Assembly (NCBI GenBank): GCA_037179385.1
Contig: CM074200.1
Span: 32,739,884-32,803,883 of the forward strand
Reading direction: 5' to 3'
Length of the DNA stretch: 64,000 nt
Source of the DNA: Holothuria scabra
Taxonomy: Eukaryota > Echinodermata > Holothuroidea > Aspidochirotida > Holothuriidae
The position numbers and the translations under genes are program-made. Under the pieces are notes generated by a model. That model made no database searches and was not told the DNA's origin. It saw only the letters and a program-made list of their open reading frames with translations. This document shows positions 12,001 through 21,000 of the stretch, piece by piece (position 1 is the stretch's first letter; every line of letters begins with the position of its first letter).

Positions 12001-15000
12001 CAGAAGCAATGTACATAGTAGGGATAACAATTCAGTGCCTCTCAACTGGAAAAAAGGCTGTGGGTGGAACTAAATTAAACCATAAGGTTATAAGTTGTGT
12101 CTTAAAATCTTATGAATCTAACCTTACCTCCAAATGGTCCAAAATTTACATCTCTTTTTTATTTGGTTGATGAAACTAATGCCAAAAATTATGGTTGAAA
12201 AGAACAGCTTTGGTTGTTCTGTAGAATCTGTTTTCTGTCTGCCAGCTTTCTTTTTCTTTGCCCTTGAAGGTAAAGTACTGAAAAACTGATGTTGAGACTC
12301 ACTGTCATTTTAATCACAGGTACTCGGAGGCAAATTAGCCAATGTTTTTGGCAGAGCAGAAATGCTTGCACTTGAATATTCAAGAGGAACAAGACAGAGC
12401 ACTGGTTACAACTTATCCTTTTTCAAACCTGTTTCAAATGAACTCACTCGAAGGTTGGTAACACGTCCTCTCTTCTCACCATCTATCGTAGCTTGAATAC
12501 ATTTCCATAGTAATTGCTTCTAATATAGAAAACAAAGATATGAAAGTTGAAATGAACTAAAACTGTTTTTTGCATAACCGTAAAGCTAGAAAGATGTAAC
12601 ACCATGATTTGTACAGGTTGCCAAGAGATATTCTAAAAAATAAAATTGTACAGGAGTTGCTTATAAAGTTCAAGATTTCCGTTGAATTTACCTAAACATT
12701 ATCTTTTGCCATGATTTACTAATCAATATGTTGGAAAATTTCCTTAACCCTGTATATGGAGATACTGTAGCAATAACTCCTTTGCCAACCAGTCATGATG
12801 ACATTTGTTTGTAAACATGAGTGAATCTACTGACAAGTTGTATTTATTCAGCCTTACCTAGTAATAGTACAGTGTGTAAAGTATACAAGCATTGTACAAC
12901 TCGTCCCCTTTCTGGCGTACTGACGAATCTCAAATTGGTATAGTGACGAATGTGAAAATTTGGCAATTTTGGCGTAGTGATGAATGCATTTTTTGCTGTA
13001 ATCTGTTCACTTCAGCCTAAAAAATTGCAACAACTTTATAAAATAAATCATTTTCTACAATTCCAAACATAAAAACGATGAGTACAGGGAAAATTTTCCA
13101 AATAAGACATCATTCGTCACTACAGGTATGTGAAATACAAAATCCACAGATTCATGAAATTCTTGATTTTGTGATTCGTCAGTACGTCAGAAAGGGGACG
13201 AACTACTGTATTTGGGTCGTGTCAACACTCTTTCTATCCTGTAATCTATATGGACAAAAGACTTAAATACTGAACACCAGCATGTACCAATCTTACATAA
13301 CCCTAATTTGCTGAGCCTTTACTAAAAGTGGAAATATTACTTCATCAACAGTTTTCAAGTTCTGAGGGTAAATAGGTCAAAACTCATCCTGTGAGAAGTT
13401 AACAGTGTATTAAGATTTTGTATTTCCAACATTAATTATTCCAGAATTTATATCTTTTTAGATTAACGGTGCGAGGATTTAAATCTTCAGCGGAATATCT
13501 ACTGAGCTCATTTAGAGAGACAGGACGTGGTGCAATTGTTGATTACACGGTAAGTTACAAACAGACATTTTATTTTTATAGCCTTTCTTTCAGCTAAAAT
13601 GGAGAACTTCAATAACTTTGATGTTTAGCTTTTGTAAAGTTTTTGTTGTTTCAAAATCTGTTGATCATAAACATATTAAAGAGCAGCTGAAAGGTGTTTC
13701 GCTGTGAAATGAAAATGATTTACTCTGCATTTGAAGTGTGCCAGCACCCGATGTTCCAACTTGTTATCAAGGATGTAATTTGTATTGTCCTTTTAGCTAC
13801 GCCTTACCCAGTAATAAGCTTGGTCACATACAGTACCCTGACTACATGGTCAAGTTGTTAGAGCATTCGACTTGCAGCCAGGGGGTCTGTCACAGGCATC
13901 CTCTCCACAGGGGATTGTCGCACAAGGAGACAAAGTAAAAATCTTGTCGCTGGTGTAAACTTTACAGCATTTTACTCCTACGTAAAAACCCTTAAACAAA
14001 GTTATATTCAAAGCAATAAATGAGTAAATATTATATTTCAAAATATGGAAACCTAGAGAGGGAAAGAAATCTTACACATCTTTGATTTAAATGAACTGTG
14101 TAACAAACACAAACTATGACTAACATTGAAGGGGCTCATTGAGTTGATATCAGTAACTTAACGATAGTGACAAAGGGTCACTACAACATGACAATACTTC
14201 TAGATAGCATAAAAAAGTCAGGTTTCATATCCAAAAGTTACGGGAAAAGGTAAAGTTTTGAATTTTGTAATATCCTGACTTGTAACGGTTTTGTGCACAA
14301 TTTGAAAAAGTGTCTGGTCACAAATTTTTGAAAACCGAATTGAACCGTTCAGTACTCACACATAAAACAGATTTGTTTGTAGGATATGGGGATTGTCTAA
14401 GATTGACCATTTGTCATTGGTAGGCCTATGTGAAGAAAACTTAACAGGTTTGGAAAAATTTGTAAAATTTCATGAATCAACTCAATAACAACTTCAACAA
14501 ATATGCAATTTTGGAAGGAAAACATATAACGTAATGATTCTTACTGGTTCAGCTGCTGTCAACCCTCTCTGGTCTGACTTTGAGCAGAACCCTACAATAT
14601 AAATCCCCCAATCAACCGCAAAACAAGCTGCTACGTGCCTTCTTAACAAAATTATGGGGATAAAGCTATATAGCCATTTGCTATCCTAATTTAAACAACA
14701 ACTTGTCGGGTGGGCATCCTTTCTCAGTTCATGGCTTTGAGCAAGTGACATGATCCCACCTTGCCTTCCTGCACTACCAGCTCCCAACAATACAGCTGTG
14801 CTTGTGACAAGATCCAGAGTTTGAATCCTGCTGGGATCGTACCAAAAACTTTAAAAAATGGAAATTACTGCCATTGTGATTGGTGCTAAGGAAAAGCAGC
14901 GGAATAGGGGAAAACTAGCCAGTGAGGCGCAATTGGAAAAAAAGGAGTTAAACCAATTGGATTGAAACTAAGACATAAAACTGCATATATCCTAAACTCA

Positions 15001-18000
15001 CCCACAGATACCCCACCTAGGGGGCTGTGGGAGGGATGGGAAGAAGGGAGACTCAAGTAAATATTTGCCCAAGAACATACTGTAGTGTCATGCACCAGGA
15101 AAGAACTGGACCAGTAATCAGATAATCACCATAGGCTCTTTTCCATTCGATATGGTTCTGGTATGTGCCCTCCCTGTCAGTGATGTTTTACTGTGTTGAG
15201 AAATGACACACACCAATATTTTATCACACAATCCTTTGCAAAATTTGCTATTTGGGAAAGGGTTTATTTCAAAGTCCATACCAGTTGCTCACCACTGAAA
15301 AGGTATTTAAAACATGAAATTAGTAATACTGTATAAGGATTTTTCAAATCAATATTTATTCTCAATAGAATTGGAAATCTTCCTTATAACACTTTGGTGT
15401 TGGTGTGTCATTAAACTCCATCTAACTAACTCATACAGGAATGTTCTGTATCACAAAGACAAATAATTGAAAGGAAAATATTGGATGATTTATTAGGTTG
15501 AAGATTCTATATGCTGAAGATCTTAATTCTGAACTTAATCCTAGTCCTTTATCCAAACCCCAGTTCTTGCCTAGGATAATCTCCACTCTTATCCTAAACC
15601 TTGTTCTTTATCTTAACCATATCCTTGACTCTTCTAAAACCAGAAATAGAATATCATATCCACAGAGGTCCTCAGTCTTGCCAACCCCTTATCTAATGAA
15701 CAGTCAGTCTAGTGGCTACCAACTAAAAAGGACATCTGGTAGTAATTTATGTTTTCTCAATTGAAATACATAAGCAGCCCCCCTCAAAACTCATTTTGAA
15801 ACAACAACAAAGTCATAAAAACTTCCTCTCAATTCTCTTCAAATTATCTTTCATGATATTTCAGGAGATAATGGTACATAATCAACTTAAATCAAGTAGT
15901 TGATTCTCCCAAAGTCTGAACATCAGTGAGAAAAATCTCACATGTTTTCAAGAGCCAATCATGAAACACCCGTCCAAACTGGGATGATTGCAGACTTACC
16001 TTAAAGGTAGTGAAGCCTGACAGCCAAATGCAGGGATTGAAATAAGCTTCCAAACTTTGAGACCAACCAGGCCTCCTAGCTCATGAAACGCAGGGACCAA
16101 ATGAGAAGTCAAGGTGAACTCAACAACTGTACATTATACATACAGTGTATATTTTCATGACTGAGAAAGTTCAAAACTACACACTGAAAATTTTTTTGAA
16201 ATTTTCTTGTAACTCTAATGTGTCGAGACAGTACATTTAGACTTGCATTATGTAGGAGTCAGTTAGGCCTCTTTCCACCAGAAGCCACAGCCCCAAGTAT
16301 ATTTCTAGGGGCATCAAGTCCCACAGGCCTAGGCTCCTGTTTGTTTGACCTATGGCCAAGTTTAGTTAGAAACTAGATCATTTTTGGAGAGACATAAATG
16401 TTTGTTAAATGTTTTATTCCTACAGTTTCCTGGCCCTTTTGGCCTTCAAACATTCAGCTGGGAGGGAATTTGGAGAGAAATAGATTGTCTAACAAGAACA
16501 GCTTCATTTCCTGTAAGGGAGCAATGTGGTCATTCATTAAAATCATCAATAAAGGTAGGTGATTTCATCAAAATCATTGCCTTGTTCTCTGCTATTGTGT
16601 AGCCAGATATGTTTATGTGTCTGAGTGAATGTGTTTTTCAGACAGAGGGGGGGCTCATGTAGGCTAAAGCAATTCTGGGGGTGTGGATTTCAAGAATGGA
16701 ATTGTGTTTACAATTATATTTTTTCCACTCTCAAGTTCTAGTCTATGTGTGTTCCAGCCGAGGTTCGGGGATCAAGAGACATGGTCTGGTCATACCAAAG
16801 ACTTTAAATTTTGGAAGCTACTGCCATTGTGCTTGGTGGACAGCATAAACAATGGTTGAGGGAAAACAAGCCAGTGAGCCAAAACTGGAAAAATACAGCT
16901 GTAGTTGGTCTGACTTATACTGATGGGATAGGAGCTGAACCGTAAATTTCCTTGTAATGAATTACATATGAATGAATCCAGGCAGCAAGTAATGGTCTGA
17001 TTACAGTTAGCCGTAACTGGGATCTATCTCCTTTCAGTTTCCTTGCTTACCTGTATCATGGATGGTTGTGAAGTAAATTGTATCTTGATTCTCTCAATTT
17101 CACTGAATATGAGGGTTTGAAATTCCTGTAGACAGATAGACAATAAATGAAGACGATTGAAGGCTGTTGGACCTCACTAATGGCTGCCTACAGTCACTAA
17201 ACACAAGTGCTGATCGGATTTGTCTATAGTTATTAAAACTTTTCTGTTGCAGCACACTTTTGCCAGAGATACCAGAGATGAGGGAGTTTATCCTTCCAGA
17301 GGTTACCTCTTTAAGTTGGTCCAAGAATTTGCTGGGTACACAGGAGGTGATGTCAAGTTTGTTAAAGGGGAAGCAGAGATTCAATTAAACCAACATCTAT
17401 TTTCTGATATAGTAAGTCAAAAGCTTTTGAAACTTTTATCACAAATTTTGTTTTATATGTTAAGGACAAGGATTTAAATTTGGTATTAGAGGGAAAAAAG
17501 TTTTAAGGAGGAAATGGGTTGAAGATAAATTTATTTCAACCCAAATACATTATAACAGACTTGATTAATTGAATTTAATGAAGAGAGTAGGGGTGAGGGT
17601 GGAGGGGAGTGGGGACTGGTCAGGGAGATGAAGGACAGGAGAAACAGGGATCTTAGTTCAGGGAATAAATTTCCTCTATTCTTCTTTCTGTTGTACTCTC
17701 TATGTCATCAACATTTATATTGCCTACTCCTTTTACCATAATAAGTTAGAAACTGAGGCATACAACCTCTTCTAGGTCGGGGGGTTGAGTCATTCCAAAG
17801 ACTTAAAAAATGGAACCTACTACCATTGTGCTTGGCTCTCAGCATAAGAAATGGCATGTAGGGAAACAAGCCAGTGAGCCAAAACTGGGAAAAAGGCTGT
17901 GGCCATCTCAACTTGAACCAATTGGTTGGAAACTGGTCAATAAATCTCCACCTAACCTAACATAACCTCTTCTAGTAACTACCCCTTTAATTAAAATTAA

Positions 18001-21000
18001 AGGGGTATTATTATTATTCTTCCTTTTAAAGATATTCTCATGTCATCTTCAAGGAGGTTTATTGAAGTCTATGAGTGGTGAATCAGCAAGAATCAGTGAT
18101 AGATTTTTCCTCGGTGGGCCCACAGATATTAGAGGCTTTAATTTTCGAGGAATTGGACCACAAAGTAGTGGTGAGTTATCTTGTCATTTCATCACAGCAT
18201 GTTAAGCAAAAGACAAGGGATCAGGGATATATTTTTCTCTTCAACTGATAGAAATAAGTTACTCGTGTATGCAAATGTTGGATCAACTCAGATGATATTT
18301 CAAAGCTTGGAAATAGTAGACAAGTGTACTTTCTGTTTACATGCATTCAAGATTTGTTTGAATTGTCTTTTTTATGAAACTTTCATGATTTGTGGGCACT
18401 GTTTTATTCTTTCATTTGGGAGGGACAGAAAGTGGGGCATTTTCTGTGACATGTTGGTTTAAACCGCTGTGCTACTGATTTTTAGCAGGGTGGGTATTGC
18501 TGTCATCTTATGTCATCTTTTTTTTGGCAGTGACAGTTGTCAACATAATGTAATCGTTTCATTTTCTGTTTCCAAATTTCTGTCAATGCTAATTCCACTT
18601 TATCATTGTTGATTTTTTTTTCAAGAGTATTTGATATTTTATCTTTTGGTTTGTACCAGGTGACTTTTTGGGTGCTGAGTCCTACTGGGCAGCAGGTGTT
18701 CATCTGTATTCACCTTTGCCCTTCAACCCTGGAAAAGGGCGATGGGGTGACATAATCCGAATGCATGGTTTTGCCAATGCAGGGAACTTATGCAATGTAA
18801 ATTTAAGTAAGTACAGAACACTTTTGTTGATCTTGTAAAGAACATTATTGTGTGAAACTTACACCTCACAGATTTGGAGGTTTAAAGTTTGTCTTTTTTA
18901 AACAATATTTGGAAAACTTTGCTGATAAATATGGGTTAAAAAAAGGCTAAACAATTTTAATATCAGTTTGGGAACCAAGTTTGTGGTCTCAATGGTAGAG
19001 CATCTGACTCACACTCTGAAGTTCCAGTGTTCAATTCCCAGGCCAGGTCATACCAAAGACTTTAAAAGTGAAACCTACTACTGTTGTACATGATGCTCTG
19101 CACTTGACAGACTGCATGTCCAAGTGGTTAGAGAATCTGTCTTGCAGTCGGGAGGACAGGAGTTTGAGTCCTAGCTGGGTCATACCGAAAACTTAAAAAA
19201 TAGAACCCTCTGCCATTGTGCTTGGTGCTCAGCATAAACAATAGAGTAGGGAAAGCAAGGCAGTGAGTCACAACTGCAAAAAAGGTTGAAAACTGTGCCC
19301 TAAAACTCCCATCTAATTAACTGCATACACAATTGAGAAGGGATAACAATCCAGTTCCTCACAACTGAAAAAAAAAGTTGTAGGTGCTGCTAGATTTAAG
19401 GGTAGATGTGCACTGTTTAACAAGGTGTTACATGATTGACTGTTGTCGTTGTATTGTATCGATTGTATTCTTTGTTGGGGTTGAGGATTAGGTTAGGGAT
19501 TAGGGCAATTGTTAGCCAGTTAGGAAATTTTTTGTTAAACAGTGCGCATCACCCCAGATTAAACCGGAAAGGTAGAGTGGAAGCGTCAATCCCCATCTAA
19601 CCAAAACATAGTATCATAGTTTGACCTTATTGTATATTTAAATAAGATGTGATAAAGTACTCTCCATCAGATGCTATAGATGAGATGTTCATAAACCAAG
19701 GGGATGTAAAATAGAAAATCAATATGGAAATAAAGGTGTTGGATAGCTAAGAATCATATACTTTTTGGGAAGGGGAAGAGCCCTGTCTTAATCCTCACCT
19801 AAAAAAACCCTAATCCAAATGAAGCTTAAATCATTAATCCCTGAACCTTAATCTGTGTACCCAAATCCTGACTTGAATTTGATTCCAAATTTGACTTTTC
19901 ACTCTTGAAGTTAGGGGACCTTTCTTTGAGTAAACAGACTAACTGCATGGTCAAGGGGCTCAAGTCAGTAATTTTGAAGAAGGGAAAGGCTCAAGCAATT
20001 GTGTCTTAATTTTTCTCATAGGAACAGAGCAGTGACTCAAGTCCTGTTGAAAGAAGCAAGTGACTTGACTCTACTGCAAATTGCATGATTCTTAACAACT
20101 CTGGTTAAAGCATCCAACTTCAAGAGTTGTGAAGGTCAAGTCTGGGCCGGGTCATATCAAAGACTAAAAATGGAACCTATTCTGCTTGTGTATCCTATTG
20201 TGCTTGGTGCTCAGCATAAAAACTGAGCTGTAAAACTCCATCTAACTAAACTGACATTACCATGACCTCTAACGGTGCTCTAGTATGTTTCCTAAAATCC
20301 ATAAAAGTGGATCCAGGTTTAAGAAAGCTTTAGTCAACCTGGTGTATAGAAGAAAATGTGCAGAAGTATTTTGTGTTTGTACATTTGTTTGACCAAACAC
20401 AGGAATGTATTTTTTTTTTGGGGGGGGGGGGGGGGGGGAATCTGTGCTAGCTGTCATCCATCTCTGTTTGTCAACCTTGTTTTCATTCAGATAATCCTGA
20501 TTGGCCACAACAACTGAGGCAAGTAGGAGAGAATTTCCGTTGGAGTTACGGTGCTGGTATTTTGTTAAGGATTGGCAGAGTGGCTAGGTTTGAACTGAAC
20601 TATTGTGTTCCAAAGGCAGTACAACCCACAGATAGGTAAGTGTAATATGATTACTTAGTTTGTATATTCCTTACATACAATAACTCCATGTCATTCTGGG
20701 TTTAAACCTTTAGTGTTCATTCATCTCAATTGCTACATGTTAAAATTTTGTTGGGGGAAGAAGTGAAAAACAGCTGGGGTTAAATTAAGTGAAATCTGAA
20801 TGGGATAATGTGGAAGGTGATTGAAGGTTATTTCTTGGTGTATTGGGGTCTGAAGATGGATTCTCATGCAGTTAATGGACGGTGTACAGGTAACATAAAT
20901 ATATTTACCAAGTTTGCCTACAACAGGTTACAAATTGAAGGTGCATTAACTTTGCTTCAGTCCAGGTGCAATTGTGTCAGATACACCACTAGTCTGTCAT

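Larger units (their letters stand above)
13550..16425 (+). other. SAMM50 intron 5
   Basis: The longest intron except the last; it contains three SINE pieces, a degraded MITE and an inverted dispersed-repeat fragment (15795-15990). No gene seen. Confidence 0.5.
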
